Assembly (NCBI RefSeq): GCF_900104955.1
Contig: NZ_FNSI01000001.1
Coordinates: 2,080,001 to 2,144,000, forward strand
From: Beijerinckia sp. 28-YEA-48
GTDB taxonomy: Bacteria; Pseudomonadota; Alphaproteobacteria; Rhizobiales; Beijerinckiaceae
DNA length: 64,000 bases
Reading direction: 5' to 3'
The translations under genes and the position numbers were made by a program. Positions 18,205-27,813 of the stretch are shown piece by piece (within the stretch, counting starts at the first letter, position 1; each line of letters begins with the position of its first letter). A model generated the notes under the pieces. That model had not been told where the DNA came from. It ran no database searches and saw only the letters and a list, made by a program, of their open reading frames with translations.

Positions 18205-19194
18205 ATGATTTCTCGTATTGCCATAGCCATCGGCGCCGGCCTCGCAGCCGCCCTGCTCTTTTACATTCCTGTAAAAGGCTCGGCCCTGGCGATGATCCTG
18301 GCGATCTTCGCGGCTCTGCCGATCATGATCGCCGGACTGGCCTTCAGCCCATCCGTGGCCTTTGGCGCCGCTTTCGCTGGCACCGCCGCGCTGCTTCTGG
18401 CGCTTGACGAAATTTTCGCCGCCACTTTCGCCCTCACCGCTGCCTTTCCCGCCTGGTGGCTGACCCGCCTCGCCTGGCTGGCTCGCCCCGCCGCGAACGG
18501 CGAATCTGGCGCCACCCCAGATGGTCTCGTCTGGTATCCGCTCGGCCAGCTCCTGGCCTGGATCACGGCACTGGCCGCCGCCATGTCGATCGCCGGCATT
18601 TTGATGGCCTGGTACCGTTTTGGCTCCTATGACGCCTTTCTCGAGGAAGCGTCGCGGCGCATGCAGCCCCTCATCGAGGCGATCTTCAGCCGCGGCGGCA
18701 GCAGCCTGCCCGCCGGGCTCGACGCCGAAGGCTTGGCCCGCGTGTTCGTGCTGGCGATGACACCGATCTTCGCCGCCTGGACGGTGGCGACGACAGCGCT
18801 CAATCTGTGGCTGGCCGGACGGGTCGCCCGGATGTCGGAGCGTGGACGCCCCTGGGTCAATGTGCCGGAAAACCTGGTGCTGCCCCGCACGACGCTTTAC
18901 GCGCTCGGCGCCGGCGTCATCCTGCTGCTGCCGGAAGGATTTTTGCGTATCGGCGGCTATGTCATCCTGGCGTCCATCAGCATCGCGCTGGTGCTCCAGG
19001 GCCTCGCCTCGCTGCACTATGCCTCGCGGCCATCGCGGGTGCGCTCGACCATGCTCACCCTGCTCTATGTTTCAATGTTCATCCTCTTCCCGCTGCCGCT
19101 CCCGCTTCTCGCGGTCGTCGGGCTTGTCGACATGCTCATGAGCATCAGAAAACGAAGCAACATCCCGCCGGCCTCCGGCGCACAGACCACCTAA
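18205..19194 (+). CDS. DUF2232 (YybS-like) multi-pass membrane protein
   Basis: A 329-residue hydrophobic protein with about eight predicted membrane helices (from ISRIAIAIGAGLAAALLF onward). It matches the DUF2232 membrane proteins that sit between rpsR and rplI across alphaproteobacteria and are related to Bacillus YybS. No function is established. The conserved place inside a ribosomal-protein cluster is the main evidence. It ends 12 bases before rplI. Confidence 0.8.
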   Translation: MISRIAIAIGAGLAAALLFYIPVKGSALAMILAIFAALPIMIAGLAFSPSVAFGAAFAGTAALLLALDEIFAATFALTAAFPAWWLTRLAWLARPAANGESGATPDGLVWYPLGQLLAWITALAAAMSIAGILMAWYRFGSYDAFLEEASRRMQPLIEAIFSRGGSSLPAGLDAEGLARVFVLAMTPIFAAWTVATTALNLWLAGRVARMSERGRPWVNVPENLVLPRTTLYALGAGVILLLPEGFLRIGGYVILASISIALVLQGLASLHYASRPSRVRSTMLTLLYVSMFILFPLPLPLLAVVGLVDMLMSIRKRSNIPPASGAQTT

Positions 19195-19206
19195 GGAGTA
19201 TTCAAC

Positions 19207-19770
19207 ATGGACGTCATTCTGCTTGAACGTATCGCGAAGCTCGGCCAGATGGGCGAGCAGGTTCGCGTCAAGAACGGCTATGCCCGCAACTTCCTGCTGC
19301 CGCAAGGCAAGGCCCTGCGCGCCACCGAAGCCAACAAGAAGCGCTTTGAATCGCAGCGCGCCCAGCTTGAGGCCCGCAGCCTCGAACAGAAGAGCGAAGC
19401 CGAGAAGGTCAAGGAAAACCTCGACGGCAAGACCTTCATCGTCATCCGCCAGGCGGGTGAAACCGGCCAGCTCTACGGCTCGGTCGCGACGCGCGACATC
19501 GCCGATGCGATCACCGCCGGTGGCATCAGCGTCCACCGCAACCAGGTTGTCATGCTCACCCCGATCAAGAGCATCGGCCTGCATCAGGTGCCGGTGCACC
19601 TGCATCCGGAAGTCGAAGCTTCGATCACCCTCAACATCGCCCGTTCGCCGGAAGAAGCCGAGCGTCAGGCCCGTGGCGAAGAGCTCGTCACCCGCGAAGA
19701 GACGAGCATGGAATCGCTCGGCCTCGAAGTCGGCGCGGCGCTGGCCGAAGCTGGCGGCGACGACGCCTAA
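19207..19770 (+). CDS. rplI: 50S ribosomal protein L9
   Basis: Large-subunit protein L9, 187 residues, long because of an alphaproteobacterial C-terminal extension. It begins [16 protein letters not shown], with [17 protein letters not shown] (the rRNA-binding N-domain signature), a long central helix, and the C-domain with [32 protein letters not shown] precedes the start. A strong terminator follows. Confidence 0.97.
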   Translation: MDVILLERIAKLGQMGEQVRVKNGYARNFLLPQGKALRATEANKKRFESQRAQLEARSLEQKSEAEKVKENLDGKTFIVIRQAGETGQLYGSVATRDIADAITAGGISVHRNQVVMLTPIKSIGLHQVPVHLHPEVEASITLNIARSPEEAERQARGEELVTREETSMESLGLEVGAALAEAGGDDA

Positions 19771-19792
19771 TTTTTCGACTCACGTCGAACAC

Positions 19793-19823
19793 AACGCCCG
19801 CGCCACAAGCGCGGGCGTTTTTC
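19793..19823 (+). terminator. Rho-independent terminator after rplI
   Basis: An 11-base-pair stem (AACGCCCGCGC / GCGCGGGCGTT) around CACAA, followed by TTTTT. It closes the rpsF-rplI transcript. The remaining 210 bases up to dnaB hold no gene and should contain the dnaB promoter. Confidence 0.88.
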
Positions 19824-20032
19824 GTTGCGAAACCTTGGTCCCGGGAGTCAAGAACACGGCGGGCTTATATTTTTACCCTGTGAGAATCGGGCACGGCTGC
19901 CAGACCGTAGGGAATCATTTATGCTTAGCCTCGCGCCCCTGCCGTATTTGTGTCACTCCTAATGCTACCGGCAGAACGGCGCTTTAGATCGTCGCGCCGG
20001 TGCGTGGCGTCTCTTTCACATTGCAGGAATGA

Positions 20033-21535
20033 ATGGCTGCCGTCGGTCAATTGGCGGTCCGTTTCGATGCGTCGACGGACCAAGCAGATTCAATAAACTT
20101 CCGTACCGCCCCGCATAATGTGGAGGCCGAACAGGCACTTCTGGGTGCTATTCTCGTCAACAACGACGCCTTCGATCGCGTCTCGGATTTCCTGCGCGCC
20201 GAGCATTTCTCGGAAGAGCTGCATCGCCGTGTCTTCGAGGTTTCGGCGCAACTGATTCGCGCTGGCAAGCTCGCCTCGCCCGTCACACTGAAGACCTTCC
20301 TCGGTGATCACGATCTCGGCGGCGTCACCGTGCCGCAATATCTGGCCCGTCTCGCGGCCGAAGCCACGACCATCATCAACGCCGAGGATTACGGCCGCAC
20401 GATCTACGATCTGGCGATCCGCCGGAACCTGATCAACATTGGTGAGGAGATCGTCAACGTCGCCTATGACTCGCCGGTCGATGCATCGCCACGCGTGCAG
20501 ATCGAAGAGGCCGAACGGCGGCTCTACGAAATCGCCGAACAAGGCCGCTATGACGGCGGCTTCCAGAAATTCTCCGACGCGCTCACCCATGCCATAGACC
20601 TGGCCGCCAAGGCCTATGAGCGCGACGGCAAATTATCGGGTATCTCCACCGGCCTCACCGAACTCGATCACAAGATGGGCGGTCTGCAATCGTCCGACTT
20701 GATCGTGCTCGCCGGCCGTCCTGGCATGGGCAAGACGGCACTGGCCACCAATATCGCCTTCAACGTCGCGAAGGCTTACGAATATGACGTCAAGCCCGAT
20801 GGCTCGCATGTGGCGCGCAACGGCGGCATCGTCGGCTTCTTCTCTCTCGAAATGTCGTCGGACCAGCTCGCCACTCGTATCATTGCCGAGCAGTCGGGCG
20901 TGCCCTCCTACAAGATCCGCCGTGGCGACATTCAGGATCAGGAATTCCATCGCATCTCGGAAGCCGCGCGCGCGATGCAAGCGGTGCCGTTCTACATCGA
21001 TCACACCGGCGGCATTTCCATCGCCCAGCTCACCGCGCGCGCCCGCCGCCTGAAGCGCCAGAAGGGCCTCGATCTTCTCGTCATCGACTACCTGCAACTG
21101 CTGTCGGGCTCGAAGTCGAGCAACAGCAACCGCGTGCAGGAATTGACCGAGATCACCACCGGCCTAAAGGCCCTGGCGAAGGAATTGGCCGTTCCGGTCA
21201 TCGCGCTCTCGCAGCTCTCGCGCCAAGTGGAAAACCGCGACGACAAGCGGCCGCAACTGTCCGACTTGCGCGAATCCGGCTCGATCGAACAGGACGCCGA
21301 CGTCGTGGTCTTCGTTTATCGCGAGGAATATTATCTCAAGAACCGCGAACCGCGCGCCGGGACCGAGGAACATATCAACTGGATGGCCGAGATGGAGCGA
21401 GCCCATGGCCGCGCCGAAGTGATCATCGGCAAGCAGCGCCATGGTCCAACGGGCACGGTCGACCTCGCCTTCGAGGGCGAGCTGACACGCTTCGGCAATC
21501 TGGCCCGCGAGGATTCTCTCCCCGAACGGATGTGA
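20033..21535 (+). CDS. dnaB: Replicative DNA helicase DnaB
   Basis: Hexameric helicase that unwinds DNA at the replication fork. The N-terminal primase-interaction domain has APHNVEAEQALLGAILVN and FSEELHRRVFE. The RecA-like motor has Walker A in AGRPGMGKTALATN, LDLLVIDYLQLL for Walker B, and the DnaB signature ELAVPVIALSQLSRQVE. There is no intein. 500 residues, normal length. alr follows after one base, so they are probably one transcript. Confidence 0.97.
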   Translation: MAAVGQLAVRFDASTDQADSINFRTAPHNVEAEQALLGAILVNNDAFDRVSDFLRAEHFSEELHRRVFEVSAQLIRAGKLASPVTLKTFLGDHDLGGVTVPQYLARLAAEATTIINAEDYGRTIYDLAIRRNLINIGEEIVNVAYDSPVDASPRVQIEEAERRLYEIAEQGRYDGGFQKFSDALTHAIDLAAKAYERDGKLSGISTGLTELDHKMGGLQSSDLIVLAGRPGMGKTALATNIAFNVAKAYEYDVKPDGSHVARNGGIVGFFSLEMSSDQLATRIIAEQSGVPSYKIRRGDIQDQEFHRISEAARAMQAVPFYIDHTGGISIAQLTARARRLKRQKGLDLLVIDYLQLLSGSKSSNSNRVQELTEITTGLKALAKELAVPVIALSQLSRQVENRDDKRPQLSDLRESGSIEQDADVVVFVYREEYYLKNREPRAGTEEHINWMAEMERAHGRAEVIIGKQRHGPTGTVDLAFEGELTRFGNLAREDSLPERM

Positions 21536-21536
21536 T

Positions 21537-22706
21537 ATGGCTGCGGCGATGACCCGCTCGCCCCTCACCCCATCCATCCCCGCCGCAGAAGCGCTGGCGA
21601 CCCTGCATGTCGATCTCGACGCGCTGGTCGCCAACTGGCGCCTGCTCGCCGCCCGTGCCGCGTCGGCGGAATGTGCCGCTGTCATCAAGGCCGACGCCTA
21701 TGGCATCGGGATCGCGCCAGCAGCCCGCGCGCTTGCAGCCGCCGGCTGCTGCACCTTCTTCGTTGCCCATCTCAGCGAAGCGCTGCGCGTGCGCGAGACC
21801 GTTGGTCCTGGTTTGACGATCTATGTTCTCAACGGGATCCTAGACGACACCGAAACCCTAGCCGCGCTGGCGCATGACGACATCCGGCCGGTGATCGCCT
21901 CGCCAGAGCAATTGCGCCTCTGGACCGGCTATCATCCCCGACATGGCGCGCGGCCCGCCTGCGCCGTGCAGATCGATACGGGCATGAACCGTTTCGGCCT
22001 GAGCGTGATCCAGGCCGAAACCCTGGCTGAGAAAATCCGCGATCTATCGCCGGCCCTGGTCATGACCCATTTCGTCTCCTCGGAATATCTCGACGATCCG
22101 TTGAACGAGCGGCAGATCGAGCGGTTTGAACGGGCGACAGCGCGCCTGCCGGGCATTGCCCGCAGCATGGCCAATTCGTCGGCGATCTTTCTGCCGCAAC
22201 GGCCGTTCTTCGATCTGGTGCGGCCGGGCTATGCGCTCTATGGCGGCAATCCCTTTCCCGATCAGCCCAATCCGATGCGGCCTGTCGTGCGCCTGAGCGC
22301 GCCGATCCTGCAAATTCGCGACATCGAGGCCGGCGAGACCGTTGGCTATAATGCGCAATGGACGGCGAAGCGCCGCTCGCGCCTGGCCGTGATCGGCGTC
22401 GGCTATGCCGATGGCATTCCGCGCAACGCGATGGCGACCGAAGCGCAAGCCGGCGGCGAAGCCCTGGTGCTTGGCACGCGCTGTCCTTTCGCCGGCCGTG
22501 TCTCGATGGATATTATCGTTCTCGATGTCACCGACGTGACGGACCCGGCGCTGGCGCCGGGCATCGAGGCTGAACTATTGAACGACGTCATCACCGTCGA
22601 TGATCTGGCGTCGCGATCAAAGACGATCGGCTACGAAATCCTGACATCGCTTGGGCGGCGCTATCACCGGGTCTATGCGCAGAACGATCTAGATCACCGC
22701 CCTTGA
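21537..22706 (+). CDS. alr: Alanine racemase
   Basis: PLP enzyme that makes D-alanine for peptidoglycan. The cofactor Lys51 lies in AAVIKADAYGIG. The substrate region includes QIDTGMNRFGL, and the active-site Tyr lies in VGYNAQWTAKR. The C-terminal domain has PFAGRVSMDIIVLD and ends with the typical GYEILTSLGRRYHRVY. 389 residues. The ATG lies one base after the dnaB stop; a second ATG four codons on is possible. dnaB-alr adjacency is common in Rhizobiales. Confidence 0.95.
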   Translation: MAAAMTRSPLTPSIPAAEALATLHVDLDALVANWRLLAARAASAECAAVIKADAYGIGIAPAARALAAAGCCTFFVAHLSEALRVRETVGPGLTIYVLNGILDDTETLAALAHDDIRPVIASPEQLRLWTGYHPRHGARPACAVQIDTGMNRFGLSVIQAETLAEKIRDLSPALVMTHFVSSEYLDDPLNERQIERFERATARLPGIARSMANSSAIFLPQRPFFDLVRPGYALYGGNPFPDQPNPMRPVVRLSAPILQIRDIEAGETVGYNAQWTAKRRSRLAVIGVGYADGIPRNAMATEAQAGGEALVLGTRCPFAGRVSMDIIVLDVTDVTDPALAPGIEAELLNDVITVDDLASRSKTIGYEILTSLGRRYHRVYAQNDLDHRP

Positions 22707-22792
22707 CGAGCGCCCCTCCCCGCCATCAGACTTGAGCCCAAGGCCGGCGCAGAACCGGCAAGGCCATTTTGGTCAGATGCGGGAGGGTTGAT

Positions 22793-24907
22793 ATGCGGTC
22801 CCTGCGCTCGATGATGATCTACGCCGTTGCTGCGGTTCTATGTTCAGCGTCCCTGGCTTTTTCCCAAGTTCAGACCGGCCCGACCGATATCGGCGGCACC
22901 GTCACCGGGCCCAAAGGTCCGGAAGCCGGCGTCTGGGTGATCGCCGAAACGCGCGATCTGCCGATCCGTTTCATCCGCATCGTCGTCACCGACGATCAAG
23001 GCCGCTATCTCGTGCCTGATCTGCCGAAGGCCACCTATGACGTGTGGGTGCGCGGCTATGGTCTGATCGATTCCAACAAGATCAAATCGGACCCAGGCCA
23101 GATCGTGAATCATACGGCAGTGATCGCGCCGACGCCGCAAGCAGCGGCGCACTATTATCCGGCGATCTATTGGTACTCGATGCTGAGGCTGCCGCCGGCG
23201 GATGCTTTCAACGGCAAGTCAGATGACATCCCCGCAAAAGTGTCCCTGGGCTATTGGCTCAACGACATCAAAAACAACGGCTGCATCGGCTGCCATCAGA
23301 TCGGGCAGCTCTCGACGCGGACGATCCCACAGGAATTCGGCACGGGCGCCGACGGTTGGATGCGCCGCATCCAATCGGGCCAGGCTGGCGAATTGATGGT
23401 CAACATCATGGCCGGCGAACTGGGCGGCGCGCCGTTCAAATACTTCGGCGACTGGACCGACCGCGTGGCGAAGGGCGAATTGCCGGCGACACAACCGCCA
23501 CGCCCGCAAGGCGTCGAGCGCAACATTGTCGTCACTTTGCGCGACTGGATGAACGAGAAACAATATCTGCACGATCTGATTTCGAGCGACCGGCGCAATC
23601 CGACCGTCAATGCCAATGGGCTGCTCTACGGCTCGCCGGAATATAGTTCCGACGACATGCCGATCATGGATCCGGTGCGCAACACGGCAACATCCTTCCA
23701 TCTGCCAACAACACCCGGCACGCCGGAGGCGCTCGGCCCCGGCCATGCGGCGATGAAGGAACCGCTGCAAGCCTCGCACTATTGGGGCATGGAGAAGATC
23801 TGGGACACCAAGGCCAACAACCACAACAGCATGTTCGATGAGAAAGGCCGCTTGTGGCTGTCGGCAACGGGACAAGGGCCCGACAATCCCGACTTCTGCA
23901 AGAAGGGCTCCGATCATCCGTCGGCGAAAGTGTTTCCGCTCGAACGCAGCAACCGCCGCGTCACCGTGTTCGATCCGAAGACGCAGAAATACACAGCCAT
24001 CGCCACCTGCTTCGGCACCCATCATCTGCAATTCGGCTATGACGCCAACAACACCTTATGGACGTCGGGCGGTGGCCCCGTGGTTGGCTGGATCAATACC
24101 AAGATGCTGGATGAGACCGGCGACCAGGTGAAGTCGCAAGGCTGGACGCCGCTGATCCTCGACACCAACGGCAATGGCAAACGCGACGATTATGTCGAAC
24201 CGAACCAGCCCATCGATCCGACCAAGGACAAGCGCATCGTCGCTGGCTTGTATGCGGTGATGCCCAATGTCACCGACGGTTCGGTGTGGGGCACCTATCG
24301 CTCTTATCCCGGTGCGATCGTGCGCCTCAACCCGGGCTCCGATCCCAACACGACGCTGGCTGAAATCTACAATGTGCCGGCGCCGGGCTTCGGCGCACGC
24401 GGCGGCGACATCGACAAGAAAGGCGTTGTCTGGGTGTCATTGGCGAGCGGCCATCTCGGCGCCTTCGATCGCAGCAAATGCAAAGGGCCGCTGAACGGAC
24501 CGAAGGCAACAGGCGATCATTGCCCCGAAGGCTGGACCCTCTATCAATATCCTGGTCCAGGCTTTGACGGCATCGGCCGCAACAGCGCCGAGGCGAGCTA
24601 TTACTCCTGGGTCGATCAGCACAATACCTTTGGCCTGGGCGAGGACGTACCGATGTCGACGGGCAATCTCAACGACGGCATTCTCGCCTTGAAGGACGGC
24701 ACATGGGTGGTGCTGCGCGTACCCTATCCGCTCGGCTTCTATGCGAAGGGTTTCGATGGACGGATCGATGATGCCAACGCCGGCTGGAAAGGCCGTGGCC
24801 TATGGGCTGCTAACGGCGACCGCACGCCCTGGCTGATCGAAGGCGGCAAAGGCTCACGCCCCTTGGCCGCGCATTTCCAGCTGCGCCCCGATCCACTGGC
24901 GCGGTGA
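22793..24907 (+). CDS. Secreted c-type cytochrome with carboxypeptidase-regulatory-like and propeller-like regions
   Basis: Role unknown. The 704-residue protein has a signal peptide (1-25, ending SLAFSQ), then a carboxypeptidase-regulatory-like beta domain (about 33-110: GGTVTGPKGPEAGVWVIAE ... GRYLVPDLPKATYDVWVRG). A heme c site CIGCH follows at residues 164-168 in a region like a small cytochrome c domain. The C-terminal 400 residues have repeated GxLWxS/GVVWVS and NxTLW-type strands, as in streptogramin-lyase or SMP-30-like propellers. It is therefore a periplasmic electron-transfer protein or dehydrogenase-like enzyme. The ATG at 22793 has GGGAGGG five bases upstream; a TTG eight codons earlier is less likely. 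No close neighbour suggests a pathway. Confidence 0.72.
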   Translation: MRSLRSMMIYAVAAVLCSASLAFSQVQTGPTDIGGTVTGPKGPEAGVWVIAETRDLPIRFIRIVVTDDQGRYLVPDLPKATYDVWVRGYGLIDSNKIKSDPGQIVNHTAVIAPTPQAAAHYYPAIYWYSMLRLPPADAFNGKSDDIPAKVSLGYWLNDIKNNGCIGCHQIGQLSTRTIPQEFGTGADGWMRRIQSGQAGELMVNIMAGELGGAPFKYFGDWTDRVAKGELPATQPPRPQGVERNIVVTLRDWMNEKQYLHDLISSDRRNPTVNANGLLYGSPEYSSDDMPIMDPVRNTATSFHLPTTPGTPEALGPGHAAMKEPLQASHYWGMEKIWDTKANNHNSMFDEKGRLWLSATGQGPDNPDFCKKGSDHPSAKVFPLERSNRRVTVFDPKTQKYTAIATCFGTHHLQFGYDANNTLWTSGGGPVVGWINTKMLDETGDQVKSQGWTPLILDTNGNGKRDDYVEPNQPIDPTKDKRIVAGLYAVMPNVTDGSVWGTYRSYPGAIVRLNPGSDPNTTLAEIYNVPAPGFGARGGDIDKKGVVWVSLASGHLGAFDRSKCKGPLNGPKATGDHCPEGWTLYQYPGPGFDGIGRNSAEASYYSWVDQHNTFGLGEDVPMSTGNLNDGILALKDGTWVVLRVPYPLGFYAKGFDGRIDDANAGWKGRGLWAANGDRTPWLIEGGKGSRPLAAHFQLRPDPLAR

Positions 24908-24927
24908 CAGGATGTGTAAAAACCTTG

Positions 24928-25075
24928 GTGTCATCCCCGACAGCCGCGCAGCGGCTGAGCGGGGATCCAGAGCAAGCGGTAGAATCTCCGGAACAAACAC
25001 AAGTTCGACACGCGGCACCGCTTTACCGCTCGCTCTGGATTCCCGCTCGCGCCTCCGGCGCGTCGGGAATGACAC
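24928..25075. repeat. Family D dispersed long inverted repeat (D2)
   Basis: Left arm GTGTCATCCCCGACAGCCGC ... GATCCAGAGC; right arm GCTCTGGATTCCCGC ... GTCGGGAATGACAC. The arms pair imperfectly over about 45 bases, with a 55-base centre. The same ends occur in the copy at 55414. It lies between convergent genes. Confidence 0.8.
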
Positions 25076-25123
25076 TGAGAGCTTTTCAACAGCCTGCTCA
25101 AACTGCAAAACGCTATAAGAGTT

Positions 25124-25504
25124 TCAGGCCTTCGATTTAGCCGCTACGGCGTTCAACTCGATGCGCATGCCTGGTGCGACGAGCCCGGCAACGATGAGGC
25201 TGGCGCGCACCGGATAAGGCGCGGAGAAATAGTCGCTGTAAATCTTGTCGACCTTGGCCATGTCGGCGACATCGATGAGATAAATGGTGACCTGCAAAAC
25301 ATCGGCGAAAGAGCAGCCGCCGGCGGACAGCGCGCGACCGAGATTATCCAAGGTCAGCCGCGTCTGCGCTTCGATCCCGTCTTGCAGGATCTTCCCCGTG
25401 GGATCGACCGGGCCGTGGGTCGTGAACAAAAACCCGCCATGCTGCATCGCCCAGGAGAAGGGCTGAGGCGGCGTCGGCAATCCGGTTTCGACATGCTGGC
25501 CCAT
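25124..25504 (-). CDS. RidA (YjgF/YER057c/UK114) family protein
   Basis: A 126-residue RidA-fold protein. Members hydrolyse reactive enamine/imine intermediates or serve catabolic pathways. The family regions GPVDPTGKILQDGIEAQTRLTLDNLG, VLQVTIYLIDVADM and YPVRASLIVAGLVAPGMRIELNAVA are clear, with the Arg that binds substrate carboxylate in RASL. Its ATG overlaps the GntR stop by one base, so translation is coupled. With the TRAP and hydrolase genes divergent, a catabolic role for one substrate is likely. Confidence 0.9.
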   Translation of the reverse strand: MGQHVETGLPTPPQPFSWAMQHGGFLFTTHGPVDPTGKILQDGIEAQTRLTLDNLGRALSAGGCSFADVLQVTIYLIDVADMAKVDKIYSDYFSAPYPVRASLIVAGLVAPGMRIELNAVAAKSKA

Positions 25505-26193
25505 CAAGCGTTCTCCACAGCCATCATCAGATTCTTGACGGCGGTCGTTGTCGATTGAAGATGCTCGCGCATCAGTTCGATCGCACGCTCCGGATCGCGC
25601 GCCAGCACGGCCTCCATGATCGCCCGATGCTCGCCGTTGATGTCGCGCACAGCGGCCTCGCTTTTCGCGTGGCGGAAGAGACGTATCGAGCGATAGCGCT
25701 CGGAATGATCGGTCAGGACATTCCAGAAACGCAGCAGCCATTGCGAACCGCAGGCGGCAACCAACGCGAAGTGAAAGCGGCGATGGCACGTCTCCCATTC
25801 GATGACGACGTCGCGATCGTGCAGCCCGGTGGGCAGCGGCGCCTTCGAGAGAAGATGCATCGCGGCGATGATCTCGGCCTCCCAGGCCGCGTCACCGCGC
25901 GCGATCGAACGGCGCAGGCACGACGCCTCCACGTCCATGCGCACTTCGAGCAGATCGTCCAGTTCCTCCACTGAGACGCCTGAGACGCGCGAGCCGCGAT
26001 GGGATTCGGCTTCGACCAATCCTTCGCCCGACAGGCGCGTCAACGCCTCCCGAATCGGGGTGAGGCCTAGCCCGAAGCGTTCCTGGAGATCGGCGGCCCG
26101 AAGTCGGTCGCCTGGCTGCAGGTCTCCCCGCAGAATGCCAAGTCTGAGCTGCTTATAGGCAGCGTCGGTCTGCGATTCAGGCACTGTGCTCAC
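25504..26193 (-). CDS. GntR-family regulator, FCD (FadR) subgroup
   Basis: A 229-residue regulator: winged HTH at residues 10-75 (YKQLRLGILRGDLQPGDRL ... RFGLGLTPIREALTRLSGEGLV) and a C-terminal FCD helical ligand domain with metal-ligand candidates (DVEASCLRRSIA, HRRFHFALVAACGS, INGEHRAIMEAVLARD). It is divergent from the TRAP genes, and an 8-2-8 inverted repeat lies in the shared 82-base region. It probably represses the cluster until a carboxylate ligand binds. Confidence 0.92.
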   Translation of the reverse strand: MSTVPESQTDAAYKQLRLGILRGDLQPGDRLRAADLQERFGLGLTPIREALTRLSGEGLVEAESHRGSRVSGVSVEELDDLLEVRMDVEASCLRRSIARGDAAWEAEIIAAMHLLSKAPLPTGLHDRDVVIEWETCHRRFHFALVAACGSQWLLRFWNVLTDHSERYRSIRLFRHAKSEAAVRDINGEHRAIMEAVLARDPERAIELMREHLQSTTTAVKNLMMAVENA

Positions 26194-26208
26194 AGAATCA
26201 CCCTTTAC

Positions 26209-26226
26209 ATATGAAAGTTTTCATAT
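26209..26226. promoter_or_regulatory. Inverted repeat in the GntR/TRAP divergent promoter (operator)
   Basis: ATATGAAA-GT-TTTCATAT, a perfect 8-base arm repeat with a two-base centre, sits midway between the gntR and dctP-like start codons in AT-rich DNA. Its size and place fit a FadR-type operator. The match to this regulator is inference. Confidence 0.65.
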
Positions 26227-26275
26227 TTTATATAATCCTGTTCATTTCATGACAAGACACTATCGGGAGTGGTCA

Positions 26276-27271
26276 ATGAGGCAGACACGCAGAACTTTCG
26301 CCGCCGGGCTGGCATCGGCCGCATGCGCCATTCCTCTTATGACAAACGCCAAAGCTCAGTCGGCGACGACCATCCGCGTGTCGACCGCTGCCCCGCCGAG
26401 CGACTTCCTCAATCGGGCGCTGGAGCGGATGAAGGGCGATCTCGAAGCCGCCAATGCCGGGATCCAGTTCAGCGTCCATCCCGCCTCGACCCTCTTCCGC
26501 CAGGGCACGGAAGTTCCGGCGCTCCAGCGCGGCAATCTCGAAATGTGCAGCATGACCACGTTCGAGGTCGCGCAGCAGGTCCCGGAACTCGGCTATTTCA
26601 ACCGCGGCTATCTCTTCAACGATCACGCGCATCTGCGCCGCGCCTTCGACGGCCCCATCGGCGACGACTATCGCAAGACCGTGGCGGCCCGCATGGGCAT
26701 CGAAATTCTCGCCACGCATTATTTGGGCACGCGGCAGGTCAGCCTGCGGCAAAAGCGCGGCGTCAAAGGCCCGACCGACCTCTCGGGAACCAAGCTGCGC
26801 ATGCCGGCCGGGCCGGAATGGCTGCTGCTCGGGCGCACCTTGGGTGTCGCACCCATCCCGCTCGGCATGCCCGAAGTCTATCTCGCCTTGAAGACGGGCA
26901 CGATCGACGGCCAGGAAAACCCACTGTCGATCTTCAGCGCCGCCAAGCTGTTTGAAGTCTCCGAACAGGTGGTGCTGACCTCCCATGTCGTCCAGCCGGT
27001 GTTCTTCGCGATGGCCAAGCCGGTCTGGGACAAGCTCAATCCCGATCAGAAGAAGGTCGTGGAAGCCGCAGCGAAGGCGGCCGCGACCTGGGGCGACACG
27101 GCGCGGCTCGACGACGAGAAGACCATCGTCGAAACGATCAAGGGGCGTGGGCTCGTGGTCGAGACACCCGATCTCAAACTGTTCCGCGAGGCCGCCGACC
27201 GCGCCTATGCCGGCGCTGAAGCGACCAAAGCCTGGGATCTCCAGGGCCTGAAGCGCGTGCAGTCCGCCTGA
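26276..27271 (+). CDS. TRAP transporter substrate-binding protein (DctP family)
   Basis: Periplasmic receptor of a TRAP transporter, 331 residues. The N-terminus MRQTRRTFAAGLASAACAI looks like a Tat or Sec signal with twin arginine. The body has the DctP features GTKLRMPAGPEWLLLGRTLGV (with the Arg that binds substrate carboxylate) and GTIDGQENPLSIF. The ATG at 26276 follows CGGGAGTGGTCA; a longer in-frame version would run through the operator and is rejected. The membrane genes follow at once. Confidence 0.93.
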   Translation: MRQTRRTFAAGLASAACAIPLMTNAKAQSATTIRVSTAAPPSDFLNRALERMKGDLEAANAGIQFSVHPASTLFRQGTEVPALQRGNLEMCSMTTFEVAQQVPELGYFNRGYLFNDHAHLRRAFDGPIGDDYRKTVAARMGIEILATHYLGTRQVSLRQKRGVKGPTDLSGTKLRMPAGPEWLLLGRTLGVAPIPLGMPEVYLALKTGTIDGQENPLSIFSAAKLFEVSEQVVLTSHVVQPVFFAMAKPVWDKLNPDQKKVVEAAAKAAATWGDTARLDDEKTIVETIKGRGLVVETPDLKLFREAADRAYAGAEATKAWDLQGLKRVQSA

Positions 27272-27279
27272 ACACCGCC

Positions 27280-27804
27280 GTGACTCCGTCCAGCGCACCA
27301 GCCGCGTTCCCACTCCCGCCGACCGTAGCCACGATCCTCTCGTGGCTACGCACGATCGCCAGCTGGATCGCGAACATCATGTTCGCGCTCGTTTTCCTGA
27401 TATTCAACTACAAGATCATCACCCGCTACATCGGCCACGAAGAGGCGGTGTGGGCGGATGAGGTGTCGGTGATCCTGTTCATCTGGATCATCTTCTGGGT
27501 GAGCGCCTTCCTCATTCGCGAGCAGGAGCAGATCAACTTCGATCTGTTCTACCGATGGTTCGACGATCGCGGCAAGCGTGTCATCGCCATCGTCCGGCAT
27601 CTCTTGGTCGGCGGTCTCGTCATCTGGTCCCTGCCCGGCTCGCTCGACTACATCCTGTTCCTGTGGCGCGAACGCACGCCCGTCCTCGATCTGCGGCTCG
27701 ACTATATCTACGCCTGCTTCGGCATCTTCCTGATTGCCGTTGCGATCCGCTCGATCACCAGCCTCTTCATCTTGTGCACGCCTTACTGGCGCAGCCGCAT
27801 CTGA
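27280..27804 (+). CDS. TRAP transporter small membrane subunit (DctQ family)
   Basis: A 174-residue protein with four predicted membrane helices (about 21-43, 57-78, 95-115, 137-160) and the DctQ-like segment WADEVSVILFIWIIFWVSAFLIREQEQINFD. The start is GTG, eight bases after the receptor stop. Works with the large subunit as the membrane part of the transporter. Confidence 0.9.
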   Translation: MTPSSAPAAFPLPPTVATILSWLRTIASWIANIMFALVFLIFNYKIITRYIGHEEAVWADEVSVILFIWIIFWVSAFLIREQEQINFDLFYRWFDDRGKRVIAIVRHLLVGGLVIWSLPGSLDYILFLWRERTPVLDLRLDYIYACFGIFLIAVAIRSITSLFILCTPYWRSRI

Positions 27805-27813
27805 TCGCATCCC

